This document shows, piece by piece, positions 53,625 to 62,839 of a DNA stretch of 64,000 nt. Source of the stretch: Magnetovibrio sp. (GTDB lineage: Bacteria > Pseudomonadota > Alphaproteobacteria > Rhodospirillales > Magnetovibrionaceae); the NCBI GenBank assembly GCA_028281525.1, contig JANQJR010000019.1:1-64000 (forward strand), written 5' to 3'. The translations under genes and the position numbers were made by a program. Under the pieces are notes generated by a model. That model was not told the DNA's origin and searched no databases. It saw only the letters and a list, made by a program, of their open reading frames with translations. Every line of letters starts with the position of its first letter. Positions within the stretch are counted from its first letter, which is position 1.

Positions 53625-55526
53625 CTAGTTTTGCCCCTGATTTCGCAAGGACACACGAAAGATCCGGAAGGCCGGGCTCAGGTCTTGCGGAAGAGCGATT
53701 TTGTGCAGCCAAGATGGTGGGGCCCCTTCCACCAATCGGCGGGCCATGGTGTCGCCCTCCAATTTCAAAACGTGGCGTTCTTCAGGCGAATCGGCGCACA
53801 AGACGATGAAGTCGATCTTGCGCCGGGTGAGGATTTCGCGGGCCACGGCTTCATCGGTGGTGGCCAGCACGTTGTAATTGTCCAAGATGCCGTCGGTGTT
53901 TCGGTGGTACGGTGTGCCGATCACCCGATGTGGACTGCGGTAGAGGATTTCCGGCCCTTGGTGGATGTGGCTGAGCAGGGTCTGAGGCATGCCGCCACCC
54001 ATGGCTTCGGACACCAGGAAGTCTTGCAAATCACGCCATTTACAGACGTGGCTTTCGGGCTCATGCGCGGGCGGCTCGGGCTTGAGGAGCGCGATGCCGG
54101 CACCTACCATCGTGTGGGCCAGGACCACAAGCACGAACGCTGGCACGCGCAGCATCGGCGTGCCCGGCGCAGGCCCCACCACCGGGCCGCCGCGCCAGTC
54201 CAGAAGGCTTTGCAACACCGCCGCCCAGGCGATGGCCGACGCCACGCCCAGATACGCCCCCCAGCGGACTTGAACCAGTGTCAGGGGCAGGTACAACAGG
54301 CCCGCCAGCACCAAAATCAACATGGTTTCGTCGAACCGTGCATCCGGCGTGCGCCGGGCGTGGCGTGTGTAGGCCCACACCGCCAGCCACACCACCGGGC
54401 CGAGAATGTAAGCGGCGCCGATCAGAGTGTCCCAGTCGGTGGCCAGCAGAGGCTGCAATTCCTGAATTTTGCCAAGCCACAGGTCGTCCAGGCGCGGGTC
54501 CATGGCCGCGCCGAAGGGGCCTTTGAAAAAATCGGGGTAGAGCTTATGCATACCGGCCGCGGCCAAAACCGTCACGCCGCCTGTCCAAATCCAACGTCGC
54601 AGTGCCGTGTGGGGGAGGCGCCGTGCGACGCGCCGGAGGATTTCCACCCCCAGGGCGATCAACGCCAGCAACACCACGTGTACGGTGGAAAGGCGGTCGT
54701 ATTCTTCCGACCCCAGCCAGCCTGTGGGCGGTTGTTCGACCATCAGCATGGCCGCCAACGCCAGCGCTCCGGCCAGGGTGAAGCGGCGCAACCCGTCCAG
54801 CCAATGCTTCTCGCCGGTGATCAACCATGGCAAGCCCAGCGCGGCGAGCGCGAACAATTCGGTGGTCAGGGATTCCACGCTGACCCAAATGCCGAACGCC
54901 GAGGCGACGCCCGCCCACGCAGGCGCGGTGCGGTGTTCGAGAGGTGCATGGGCGAAACGCAGCATCAAGCCCAACGTGATCGTGAACGCCAACAGGATCA
55001 GGGCGTGATGGTCGGGCCGTGCGGCCAGAAAATAGAAACGGGTAATGGGCTGAAACGCGAACAACACCAGCAAAATCACTTGGCCACGGACGTCGAGCAA
55101 ATGACGGGTGGTGCGCACCAGCACCACCATCGCAGCAATCGCCGCGACCGGACTGACAATCACGCCAGAGATGAACAGAGCCTTGTGAAACCCGACGAAC
55201 GGCCAAAAGGGTGTGGCCAGCGCCAACAGCAAGACATCCAAGGGGCGGGTCCAATGCAGCGCTTCGCCGTGCGGCCAGTTGGAACGAACCGAGACGGAGT
55301 CATACCATCCGTCCCATCCACCGGTATTCAGCCAAGCTTGCCACCAATCTTGAACGCGCACCATGCGCATGTAAGTGTCCGCACCGACGAACCATTCTCC
55401 CAGCAATGGGCGCGCATCGTTGCCCGCGTAAACGGGGATGACGATGATCGCCATCGCAACGATTCCGGAAAGAACCAGAAAAAAACGCTGCAATGGAGTG
55501 TAGGGAGAGAGGCCTGGATTTATCAT
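53625..55526 (-). CDS. Large polytopic membrane protein, STT3/GT-C-like
   Basis: A 633-residue integral membrane protein with about 10-12 hydrophobic helices followed by a soluble C-terminal domain (about 495-633). Acidic motifs in the first extracytoplasmic loop (GADTYMRMVRVQDWW) and after helix four (ARPDHHAL) are placed as in GT-C glycosyltransferases such as STT3/PglB and PMT. The C-terminal WWDYG motif of true oligosaccharyltransferases is not present. It might transfer a sugar from a lipid carrier to an envelope target. I start at the ATG at 55526 because residues upstream are not signal-like. It is divergent from the LdtR-like regulator. Confidence 0.7.
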   Translation of the reverse strand: MINPGLSPYTPLQRFFLVLSGIVAMAIIVIPVYAGNDARPLLGEWFVGADTYMRMVRVQDWWQAWLNTGGWDGWYDSVSVRSNWPHGEALHWTRPLDVLLLALATPFWPFVGFHKALFISGVIVSPVAAIAAMVVLVRTTRHLLDVRGQVILLVLFAFQPITRFYFLAARPDHHALILLAFTITLGLMLRFAHAPLEHRTAPAWAGVASAFGIWVSVESLTTELFALAALGLPWLITGEKHWLDGLRRFTLAGALALAAMLMVEQPPTGWLGSEEYDRLSTVHVVLLALIALGVEILRRVARRLPHTALRRWIWTGGVTVLAAAGMHKLYPDFFKGPFGAAMDPRLDDLWLGKIQELQPLLATDWDTLIGAAYILGPVVWLAVWAYTRHARRTPDARFDETMLILVLAGLLYLPLTLVQVRWGAYLGVASAIAWAAVLQSLLDWRGGPVVGPAPGTPMLRVPAFVLVVLAHTMVGAGIALLKPEPPAHEPESHVCKWRDLQDFLVSEAMGGGMPQTLLSHIHQGPEILYRSPHRVIGTPYHRNTDGILDNYNVLATTDEAVAREILTRRKIDFIVLCADSPEERHVLKLEGDTMARRLVEGAPPSWLHKIALPQDLSPAFRIFRVSLRNQGQN

Positions 55527-55621
55527 GGGCAGAGCATGGCCGAAAACGTTCCGGACTTGAAGCCGTATTCCAACGCGTGGCGCCACGCGGCAATGAACCA
55601 CGAGACCAATGAGGACATAAG

Positions 55622-56086
55622 ATGACCGACGTGAAAAAAGACTATTTGGATTTGACGCAGCTCATCGAGCGGTTGCATCGGCGGTTTCTGGACGTGTTGC
55701 GCGCCGAGTTGGGCCGCATGGGGGTGAAGGAACTCAACGCTGTGCAGGCGTTGCTGATGTCGAATATCGGGACGGAGGAGATCGCCATCCGCGACTTGAT
55801 CGAGCGCGGCTATTATCAAGGTTCCAACGTGTCCTACAACATCAAGAAGCTTACCGACATGGGCTATTTGGAGCAGGAACGCTCCCAACACGACCGGCGC
55901 TCCGTCACGGTGCGTCTCACGCCCAAGGCATTGGAGGTGGTGCAACGCCTTCACGAGGCTGAAGACGTCAATGCCGACGCCATCATCAACGTAGGCTTGA
56001 GCGCCGAGGACCTGTCCGGGTGCGCGGACATCTTACGCAAAATCGAGCGGACATGGACTGACTACATACGCTATGGTGGTGATTAG
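55622..56086 (+). CDS. ldtR: MarR-family regulator, LdtR-like
   Basis: A 154-residue winged-helix regulator. VQALLMSNIGTEEIAIRDL and GYYQGSNVSYNIKKLTDMGYL form the DNA-binding helix-turn-helix and closely follow alphaproteobacterial LdtR, which controls an L,D-transpeptidase and osmotic tolerance. QERSQHDRRSVTVRLTPKA is the wing, and the helices at both ends make the dimer. It is divergent from the STT3-like gene and precedes a sensor kinase by 67 bases. Identity with LdtR is inferred from remembered family sequence; any MarR role is possible. Confidence 0.8.
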   Translation: MTDVKKDYLDLTQLIERLHRRFLDVLRAELGRMGVKELNAVQALLMSNIGTEEIAIRDLIERGYYQGSNVSYNIKKLTDMGYLEQERSQHDRRSVTVRLTPKALEVVQRLHEAEDVNADAIINVGLSAEDLSGCADILRKIERTWTDYIRYGGD

Positions 56087-56153
56087 CCGCCGCTTGATGT
56101 GGGCGTGACCCATCGGACGGCGCGGTGATAGAAAGCCGGAGCCGCCGACACGT

Positions 56154-58865
56154 ATGACCACCAAAACCGAAATGCCACAACCGGAAAGCGCCAGTGCCAG
56201 TCAGAACTGGCTATTGGGGTTGGCTGTGCTGGCTGCTTTGGTGGTGTTGATGGTCAGCGTTTACTCGGTGTTGCAGATTCGCAATTCGGTGCGCGCCGAA
56301 CTGCACAGCCTGCTGATCAGCACCCTGGACAACACACTGGACCGCTTGCGCGATTGGGAAAAGCTGCGCCGTAGCGATCTCGAACTGTGGGCGTCCGACG
56401 CTGAAGTGGTGTCTTTGGTGGGAGTCTTGTTGTCCTATGGCGACGATGCACCGGAGTTGATGCACGATGAGGCCGAGTTGCTGTTGTCGCCGGCATTGCG
56501 CACCTGGGACGGCAAGGCTTATTCGGTGGTGTCGCTGGACGGCACGATTCTGACGTCCAGCAAGCGCTACGAAATCGGAGCGCTCAGCCCGGTGTTCGGG
56601 ATTCCCGGTTTCGTCGAGCATATCAAGGCCGGCCAATCGCGCGTCTCCAAACCCATGCGCCGCGAAACCACGGTAGGACCCGACGAAAAACCGCCTGCAA
56701 AGCACCCCTACGCCAATGGGCCGGATAACAAACTCGTCCTTTACGTTGGCGCGCCCGTGCGCATCACGGGGGGCGGTGTCATCGCCATTATGGTGTTCGA
56801 ACTTGACCCGATCGTGGGCTTGTCCGCCGTCATGTCCAGCGGCCAGGGACGCCAGACGATGGAAACCTTCGCCTTTTCGCGGGAAGGCACATTGCTCAGC
56901 GAAAGCCGCTTCAACACTCAATTGGCTCAGGTCGGCCTGATCCCGGCAGGCGGTTATTCCACTCTCAGCGTCCAAGTGCGAGATCCCGGCGGTGACTTGC
57001 GTGCCGGTTACAAACCTGCGGGCGAACGCCAAGAACGGGGCGCCCAGCCCGCCCTGTCCCATATGGCGGCCAGCGCCGCCTCCGGGTATTCGGGGACGAA
57101 CCTGGTAGGGTATCGCAGCTATATGGGCCATGAAGTGATTGGTGCTTGGACTTGGGCCGTGGATTTGGACTTCGCGGTCGGGACGGAGATGGAGGTGCAA
57201 GAAGCCTACGCCACCTATTTCACCGTGCGTTGGCAGATCATGGTCGCAAGCATTTTGGCTGCCGGATTGTTGATCGGTTTGACGGTGATTTTCCATACCG
57301 GACGGCGGCGGATCGGGGAAGGTGCGCGGCGGCTGGAATCGATCATGGACAATGTGCTCGACGGCATCATCGTGATCAACGAACAAGGCGTCGTCGAAAC
57401 CTACAATGCTGCGGCCATGCGCATCTTCGGCTTCGGCCCGTCGGAAGTCATTGGCAACAACATCAGTATGCTGATGCCGGAACCGCACCGCACGGCACAC
57501 GATTCCTATCTCAAGCGTTTCCGCAATACCAACAAGGCCAATATCCTCGGCACAGGCCGCGAAGTCACGGGACAGCGCAAGGACGGCAGCCTGCTTCCCT
57601 TGGATTTGGCGATTACGGAAATGAACATCCATGGGCGGCGGCTGTTCCTCGGCGTTTTGCGGGACATCACTGAGCGTAAGCACGCTCAAGAAGAATTGCG
57701 CCGTTCCGAACAAGGGCTGAAAACCGCACAACGTATCGCCAAGCTGGGCGGCTGGAGTTGGAACGTGCTCAGCGGCGATATGGTCTGGTCGGATGAAGTG
57801 TTTCGCATTTTCGGTCATCGCGGACAGCAATTCCGCCCGACATACGAAGCTTACATGGATGCCGTCCACCCCGATGACCGCAAGGATGTTCAGGCTGCCA
57901 TCAACACCGCACTGTCCACCAAGAAGCCCTACAGCGTCGAACACCGCGTGGTTTTGCCGGAGGGTACGTTGCGCGTGGTGTTTTCTCAGGGTGAAGTGGT
58001 GCTGGACGCCTGGGGCGAGCCGTTGCGCATCGACGGCATCACCCACGACATCACCGATCGTAAGGAAGCCGAACGGTTGAAAAGCGAATTCGTATCCACT
58101 GTATCCCATGAATTGCGCACACCGCTGACGTCGATTCACGGCTCGCTCGGTCTGTTGGTGAGTGGTGCGGCGGGCACGGTCAGCAAGCAGTGTTCCGCAT
58201 TGCTCGACATCGCGCATAAGAATACCGGCCGTCTGGTGCGCTTAATCGACGACATCTTGGACGTGGAAAAATTGGACGCGGGAAAAATGGCGTTCGACAT
58301 GAAGCCGTACCAAGTCGATGAATTGTTGGGCCAAGCGTTGGAAGCCAACAATGCCTACGCAGATAAATTTGCGGTCAAGCTGCGTTGCACCGCGACGGTG
58401 CCCGGTGCAGAAATCAGCATCGACGCCGATCGCTTCGCCCAGGTCATGGCCAACTTGATTTCCAACGCGGTGAAGTATTCACCGGAAGGGTCGGAGGTCG
58501 ATATTTCCGCTCACTCCATGGGCGGATACATCCGATTTTCCGTTACCGATTGTGGGCCCGGCATTCCGCTGCATTTTCGCGACCGGCTGTTCCATCACTT
58601 CACCCAAGCGGATTCGTCGGACACCCGACAAAAAGGCGGCACGGGCTTGGGCCTGAGTATTTCCAAGTCCATCGTTGAACGCATGGGCGGCACCATCGGG
58701 TTCATGACGGAAGAAAATCAGGGCACGACTTTCTATTTCGAGTTGAAACTGTTGTCGCCGCCGGATCAAACGAATGGCGGCGCTGACGGTTCCGGCGCCG
58801 AGGCGAACCGAAATGCCGGCAGCAGGAGCAGCACGGATGGCGTCCCTCGTCAATCATACGATTAA
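56154..58865 (+). CDS. Sensor histidine kinase with large extracytoplasmic and two PAS domains
   Basis: A 903-residue membrane kinase. Helices at about 19-42 and 360-381 bound an extracytoplasmic region of about 315 residues resembling a double-PAS (dCache-like) sensor: it has YSVVSLDGTILTSSKRYEIG and later LVGYRSYMGHEVIGAWTW. Cytoplasmic PAS domains follow (about 392-510 and 524-635). DHp has STVSHELRTPLTSIHGS (His about 651), and HATPase has NLISNAVKYSP, DCGPGIP and GTGLGL. The C-terminal 40 residues are Ser/Gly/Asn-rich. The catalytic half is a paralogue of the kinase at 11985. It leads a three-gene signalling unit. Confidence 0.93.
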   Translation: MTTKTEMPQPESASASQNWLLGLAVLAALVVLMVSVYSVLQIRNSVRAELHSLLISTLDNTLDRLRDWEKLRRSDLELWASDAEVVSLVGVLLSYGDDAPELMHDEAELLLSPALRTWDGKAYSVVSLDGTILTSSKRYEIGALSPVFGIPGFVEHIKAGQSRVSKPMRRETTVGPDEKPPAKHPYANGPDNKLVLYVGAPVRITGGGVIAIMVFELDPIVGLSAVMSSGQGRQTMETFAFSREGTLLSESRFNTQLAQVGLIPAGGYSTLSVQVRDPGGDLRAGYKPAGERQERGAQPALSHMAASAASGYSGTNLVGYRSYMGHEVIGAWTWAVDLDFAVGTEMEVQEAYATYFTVRWQIMVASILAAGLLIGLTVIFHTGRRRIGEGARRLESIMDNVLDGIIVINEQGVVETYNAAAMRIFGFGPSEVIGNNISMLMPEPHRTAHDSYLKRFRNTNKANILGTGREVTGQRKDGSLLPLDLAITEMNIHGRRLFLGVLRDITERKHAQEELRRSEQGLKTAQRIAKLGGWSWNVLSGDMVWSDEVFRIFGHRGQQFRPTYEAYMDAVHPDDRKDVQAAINTALSTKKPYSVEHRVVLPEGTLRVVFSQGEVVLDAWGEPLRIDGITHDITDRKEAERLKSEFVSTVSHELRTPLTSIHGSLGLLVSGAAGTVSKQCSALLDIAHKNTGRLVRLIDDILDVEKLDAGKMAFDMKPYQVDELLGQALEANNAYADKFAVKLRCTATVPGAEISIDADRFAQVMANLISNAVKYSPEGSEVDISAHSMGGYIRFSVTDCGPGIPLHFRDRLFHHFTQADSSDTRQKGGTGLGLSISKSIVERMGGTIGFMTEENQGTTFYFELKLLSPPDQTNGGADGSGAEANRNAGSRSSTDGVPRQSYD

Positions 58866-58992
58866 TGGCGTTAATGTCCTTGGATAAAAGAAAAAAACAA
58901 CTACAATTGATATATGCTCGAAGCCACATTTGGCAGAAAGCGCAAACACATTGCGGAGGGGGGCCGCCACACGGTTACAGGCGGAGGTCAGT

Positions 58993-59388
58993 ATGACACA
59001 GACAGAACTCAGCAAAATTCTCTATGTTGAGGACGATCCAGACATTCAAGTGATTGCGCAAATGGCTTTGGAAACGGTGGGCGGTTACGCCACCAAGGTG
59101 TGCAGTTCCGGCCAGGAAGCCATAACCGAAGGCGGTGCATTTGAACCCGATTTGATTTTACTGGATGTCATGATGCCGGAAATGGACGGCCCGACGACGT
59201 TGGTCAATTTACGCAAGGTGCCTGGTTTGGAAAAGACGCCAGCGGTGTTTATGACTGCGAAGGTGATGCCGTCCGACATCGAACGTTATAAGGGCCTCGG
59301 TGCGGTCGATGTCATCGCCAAGCCTTTTGATCCCATGACTCTCGCGGCCCGCATTCAAGAAATCTGGGGTCATTGTCATGGCGGATGA
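58993..59388 (+). CDS. Single-domain response regulator
   Basis: A 131-residue receiver without an output domain. Acid pair EDD, phospho-acceptor Asp in LILLDVMMPEMDG, Thr in FMTAKVM and Lys in IAKPFDP are all present. The ATG at 58993 has GGAGG six bases before it; the start at 58930 is not favoured. It overlaps the next gene by 11 bases, so it is translated with it. Such stand-alone receivers commonly shuttle phosphate from a kinase to an Hpt domain, and both lie next to it here. Confidence 0.93.
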   Translation: MTQTELSKILYVEDDPDIQVIAQMALETVGGYATKVCSSGQEAITEGGAFEPDLILLDVMMPEMDGPTTLVNLRKVPGLEKTPAVFMTAKVMPSDIERYKGLGAVDVIAKPFDPMTLAARIQEIWGHCHGG

Positions 59389-61045
59389 CGCTTCCAACAT
59401 GGCCGAAAAACTTGCGCAATTGCGTTTCCAATACGCAGGACGCATCCAAGACCGTATTGCTGAATTGGAGACCTTGATTGCCGGTTTGAACGGTGAAGAC
59501 GCATCCGGAAGAAACGGGGTGCTTGAACTGTTACGTGATGCGGCCCATAAGCTTGCCGGTTCCGGGGCGACGTTCGGCTTTCCCGGCGTCACCACGGTGT
59601 CGCGCAACATCGAACACCTGTGTGTTGCCGTATTGGAAGGGCGCGATAGCAGCGAAAACCTTATGGAAAGGTTGCGCAACATGTGTGCGCATTTGTACGA
59701 TGCGGCGGAAGTTCAAGAGGCGGCGGAACCCAGGCCCACCTCTGATGCGCCCCGTCCCGCCGCGCCGCATTTGCACGGCAGCTCGCGCCAAACCATCCTG
59801 TTCATCATGGAATATGACGAGGCGGTAAAGACCCGGGTGCTGCGGGAAATGGACCACTTCGGCTTCGAAACGCGGTTCATTGACCACCCTGCGAAGCTGC
59901 ATGATCACGTCAAAAACTATGGTCCCGTCAGCGCCATTGTGACCGGGCTGGACTTCGATGGCGAAGACGAAGCCGCCTTGAAGCCGTTGCAGGCATTTCG
60001 CGACGACGATGCCAATGGAGAGACGTCCATCGTCGTGCAAACCCATGTGGACACCATGCAGGCGCGCCTCGGCGCCGTGCGGGTCGGCGCCAAAGCGTTT
60101 TTGGTGAAGCCCGTGGATATGGCGGATTTGGTCGACGTGCTGGACCAAGTCATTCACGGTGTAGATGACGACCCGTTTCGTGTTTTGGTGATCGATGACG
60201 ACGAGAGTCTTGCGCGTCACACCGAAGTGGTGCTGCAAAGCGCGGGTATGGAAACCCAGGTGATCACCGATGCCATGGATCTTTTCGAAGCGGTGGAAAG
60301 CTTCTCGCCCGAATTGATTCTTTTGGATCTCTACATGCCGGGTTGCGACGGTCAGGAAATCGCTGCGATCTTGCGCCAGAAGGAAGAGTATGCCGGTATA
60401 CCCATCGTGTTTCTGTCGGGTGAATCGGACAAGGACAAGCAGTTGTTGGCGATGGAATTGGGCGGTGACGATTTCCTCACCAAACCGATCCGGGCCTCGC
60501 ACTTGATTTCATCGGTGCGGATTCGTGCGTCTCGGTTCCGCGAGTTGCGCTCCTTCATGGTGCGCGACAGTATGACCGGCTTATTCAACCACACCACCAC
60601 CAAGCAACTTCTGGAAACAGAAATCGCACGCACCACGCGTAGCGGCGGGAAGTTGTCTTTGGCCGCGCTTGATATCGATCATTTTAAAAGCGTCAACGAC
60701 ACGTACGGCCATGCGGTGGGGGACCGCGTCATCAAAGCCTTGGCGCGCTTGTTGCGCCAGCGGCTGCGCAGCGCCGACGTGATCGGTCGCATGGGCGGCG
60801 AAGAGTTCGCCGCGATCCTGCCCGACAGCGGCGTCGATGAGGCGGAGCAGGTCTTCAACGCGATCCGTCAAGCGTTCGAGGACATCGTGTTTCGCAGTGA
60901 TAGAACATCGTTCAATGTGACACTGAGCTGTGGCGTGGCGGCCTTTCCCATGTACGACACCGCGACGACCCTATCCGACGCCGCCGACAAGGCGCTCTAC
61001 GCCGCCAAGCACGCAGGACGCAACCGCGTCGTCAAGGTCGACTGA
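59378..61045 (+). CDS. Hpt-REC-REC-GGDEF diguanylate cyclase
   Basis: A 555-residue multidomain signalling protein. An Hpt domain (about 10-110) has DAAHKLAGSGATFGF, including the phospho-His. The first receiver (about 137-255) has lost its phospho-acceptor Asp (VTGLDFDG where LLDLxMPG is usual), so it is a pseudo-receiver. The second (about 265-380) is intact (VIDDDE, LILLDLYMPG, LTKPI). The GGDEF domain (about 395-553) is active in appearance: LDIDHFKSVND, GGEEF, and the inhibitory I-site RSAD five residues before GGEEF. It should make c-di-GMP in response to the upstream kinase. The start overlaps the preceding receiver. Confidence 0.95.
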   Translation: MADDASNMAEKLAQLRFQYAGRIQDRIAELETLIAGLNGEDASGRNGVLELLRDAAHKLAGSGATFGFPGVTTVSRNIEHLCVAVLEGRDSSENLMERLRNMCAHLYDAAEVQEAAEPRPTSDAPRPAAPHLHGSSRQTILFIMEYDEAVKTRVLREMDHFGFETRFIDHPAKLHDHVKNYGPVSAIVTGLDFDGEDEAALKPLQAFRDDDANGETSIVVQTHVDTMQARLGAVRVGAKAFLVKPVDMADLVDVLDQVIHGVDDDPFRVLVIDDDESLARHTEVVLQSAGMETQVITDAMDLFEAVESFSPELILLDLYMPGCDGQEIAAILRQKEEYAGIPIVFLSGESDKDKQLLAMELGGDDFLTKPIRASHLISSVRIRASRFRELRSFMVRDSMTGLFNHTTTKQLLETEIARTTRSGGKLSLAALDIDHFKSVNDTYGHAVGDRVIKALARLLRQRLRSADVIGRMGGEEFAAILPDSGVDEAEQVFNAIRQAFEDIVFRSDRTSFNVTLSCGVAAFPMYDTATTLSDAADKALYAAKHAGRNRVVKVD

Positions 61046-61100
61046 CTTCCGTTCAATTGCGGCGTTCAATCGCGCCATTCCGCCCTCCGTTCAGGGGGGC

Positions 61101-61148
61101 TTGACATTTTCTCACTCTTTTTAGATTATGAGATTGATAATCATTCGC
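61101..61148 (+). promoter_or_regulatory. Sigma70 promoter overlapped by Fur-box-like operator
   Basis: TTGACA at 61101-61106 and GATTAT at 61124-61129 are spaced by 17 bases. A 19-base sequence at 61130-61148 matches the classical Fur box at 15 of 19 positions (GAGATTGATAATCATTCGC against GATAATGATAATCATTATC). The box covers the likely transcription start, the position for iron-dependent repression. In Alphaproteobacteria the same site could be read by Fur/Mur. Confidence 0.75.
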
Positions 61149-61167
61149 AAATAAACTTCTGTGAAAT

Positions 61168-62484
61168 GTGGTGATGGTGATGTGTTCCAAATGCGATGAC
61201 CCGTGTGCAAAACCCAAGCGCAAAAGCAAGTTCGCCAGGTCGCGGACCAAGCCCATACCGATGTGGGAGATGAATGCGTCGTGGATGTGCTCCCTGATCG
61301 GCACGTGCCTGACGCTGGCGGAACTCAGACGTGTTCAGCGCCGCGCGAAGCTGACCCTGATCAAACCGGATATAAGTGATTATGAAATCCATGTCTATTT
61401 TGTCAGCGCTGCGTCCCGTAATGAAGATGAGGCCCGGATCATGCAGAAGATGCTGGAGCGCAAGTACGCTCTGACGTGGAAAAGGTTCGCCTTGGCCGGG
61501 ACGGCGCAAGAGTTGGAGAAAATCTGGAACGACTGTCTCGCCGAAGGCGATGTGGCGGGACCGTATTGGGCGGTTTTGGCGCATCCGTTGTCGACGCCGG
61601 ACTTGAAGGAACGCGCCTTTGGCGAAGTCCATATGCTGTCGCATCTGGTGGGCTCGACCAATCGCGCTGACATCAAGACCTTGCGCAAGACCGAGATCGA
61701 AATCGACAAATTGCGCGAAGACTATGAGAAAGCCCGTTGCGACATTTGGTCGCGCGACCGCATCATCGCCGGGTTGCAGCGGGACTTGGATGACGCGCAA
61801 CGCAAGGCGCGCAATATAACCTTTGATGTTCTGGACCGGAACAGTGGCGGGGCGACCTCTGATGCGCCAGTCAAAAGCCTGCAGACCATCGCGGAAAGTC
61901 TGCGCGGCGCACTGAACAAAGCCGACAAGATCAATACGTCACTGCAAGATACCGTGGCGCGCAAAAGCAACCGCATCGAGGCCTTGGAGCAAGAGCGGGA
62001 CCGCCTCAAGGCGGAACTGCAAGCCCACGAAGCGGAGATCCGCGTGCTGGAAGCCATGCCGCCGATGATTGCGGGGGATGTGTGCGCCAATGACGGTGGA
62101 CTTTGCGTCGGGGAAGCGGCTTGCCCGTACGATCTTTGCCAAAAACGCGTGCTCTACGTCGGCGGACGCACCACGCTGGTCAGCCGCTACCGCACCGTTG
62201 TGGAAGGGTGGAACGGCGTGTTCCTGCACCATGACGGGGGGCAAGAGCAGGGACTTGAGCGCCTGGAAGGTATGCTCGACCAAGCCGATGTGGTGGTCTT
62301 TCCCGTCGATTGCGTCAGCCACACCGCTGTGGAGCACATCAAATCCCATTGTCGCAAATCCGACGAAAAATACATGATGACGGTGCGTTCTTCGGGGCTC
62401 GGTTCGTTCATGCGCGGGCTTGGCGATTTTCTCTCCAACACCAACCAAGCCCTTGAAGGCATGGGTGGATTTATGCGCGTGTGA
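61168..62484 (+). CDS. DUF2325 protein with Cys clusters and coiled coil
   Basis: A 438-residue cytoplasmic protein. The N-terminus carries a Cys cluster (C6, C9, C13). A middle region (about 55-180) contains AFGEVHMLSHLVGSTNRAD, a conserved His-bearing element of these proteins. A coiled coil occupies about 180-300. The DUF2325 domain follows (about 325-437) and is preceded by Cys at 306, 313, 319 and 324, with C382 and C395 further on. DUF2325 has no firm function; Cys and His content suggest metal or redox sensing. The start is unclear: GTG at 61168 and 61171 or ATG at 61174 and 61180 are all in frame. A Fur-box-like operator lies just upstream. Confidence 0.85.
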   Translation: MVMVMCSKCDDPCAKPKRKSKFARSRTKPIPMWEMNASWMCSLIGTCLTLAELRRVQRRAKLTLIKPDISDYEIHVYFVSAASRNEDEARIMQKMLERKYALTWKRFALAGTAQELEKIWNDCLAEGDVAGPYWAVLAHPLSTPDLKERAFGEVHMLSHLVGSTNRADIKTLRKTEIEIDKLREDYEKARCDIWSRDRIIAGLQRDLDDAQRKARNITFDVLDRNSGGATSDAPVKSLQTIAESLRGALNKADKINTSLQDTVARKSNRIEALEQERDRLKAELQAHEAEIRVLEAMPPMIAGDVCANDGGLCVGEAACPYDLCQKRVLYVGGRTTLVSRYRTVVEGWNGVFLHHDGGQEQGLERLEGMLDQADVVVFPVDCVSHTAVEHIKSHCRKSDEKYMMTVRSSGLGSFMRGLGDFLSNTNQALEGMGGFMRV

Positions 62485-62571
62485 AGGATGGATCAATATT
62501 TGCGGCGGAATGTGCCCACTTGGCCCGGAGATTGCTAGTCATTTGCAGCTTGACGCCGTCAGGTCATTGGT

Positions 62572-62590
62572 GATAATGAGAGTCGTTCGC
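62572..62590 (+). promoter_or_regulatory. Second Fur-box-like operator
   Basis: GATAATGAGAGTCGTTCGC matches the classical Fur box at 14 of 19 positions and, with TTCGCAAATAA, shares its right half with the box at 61130. It precedes the small basic protein, bfd and the bacterioferritins, and implies shared iron control. Confidence 0.65.
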
Positions 62591-62611
62591 AAATAAGTGG
62601 GGCTGCATATA

Positions 62612-62821
62612 ATGATGCTTTGGAAACAGTTGGCCGATCGATTGAAGGCGGGAATGCACGGCGCGAATACGCCGTTTAGCCGCAGCCATCTGCTCGCGCA
62701 TCGCAAACCGGTTCAACCCAAGCACGGCGAAGAAGTCAAATCGAACAAAAAGACCAAAGAGCGTTCAGCACAGTCCCAAATCGGTGAGTTGGTCAAACCG
62801 ACCGGGCACCATAGCTTTTGA
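62612..62821 (+). CDS. Small basic protein of the iron-storage operon
   Basis: A protein of 69 residues if started at the ATG at 62612 (68 from 62615). The N-terminal part MMLWKQLADRLKAGMHG could form an amphipathic helix. The rest is polar and rich in Lys, His and Ser (AHRKPVQPKHGEEVKSNKK), probably disordered, and ends GHHSF. GGGG lies about ten bases upstream of the ATG. I do not recognise a family. It sits directly behind the Fur-like operator and 18 bases before bfd, so it is likely cotranscribed with iron-storage genes. Confidence 0.55.
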   Translation: MMLWKQLADRLKAGMHGANTPFSRSHLLAHRKPVQPKHGEEVKSNKKTKERSAQSQIGELVKPTGHHSF

Positions 62822-62839
62822 ATATGAGGTTTTGATCAC

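Noticed and set aside
53319..55625. A 768-codon plus-strand frame
   Set aside because: Antisense to the STT3-like gene; composition is His/Gln/Arg-rich without motifs.
56211..58217. A 668-codon minus-strand frame
   Set aside because: Shadow of the sensor kinase at 56154; no recognisable motif.
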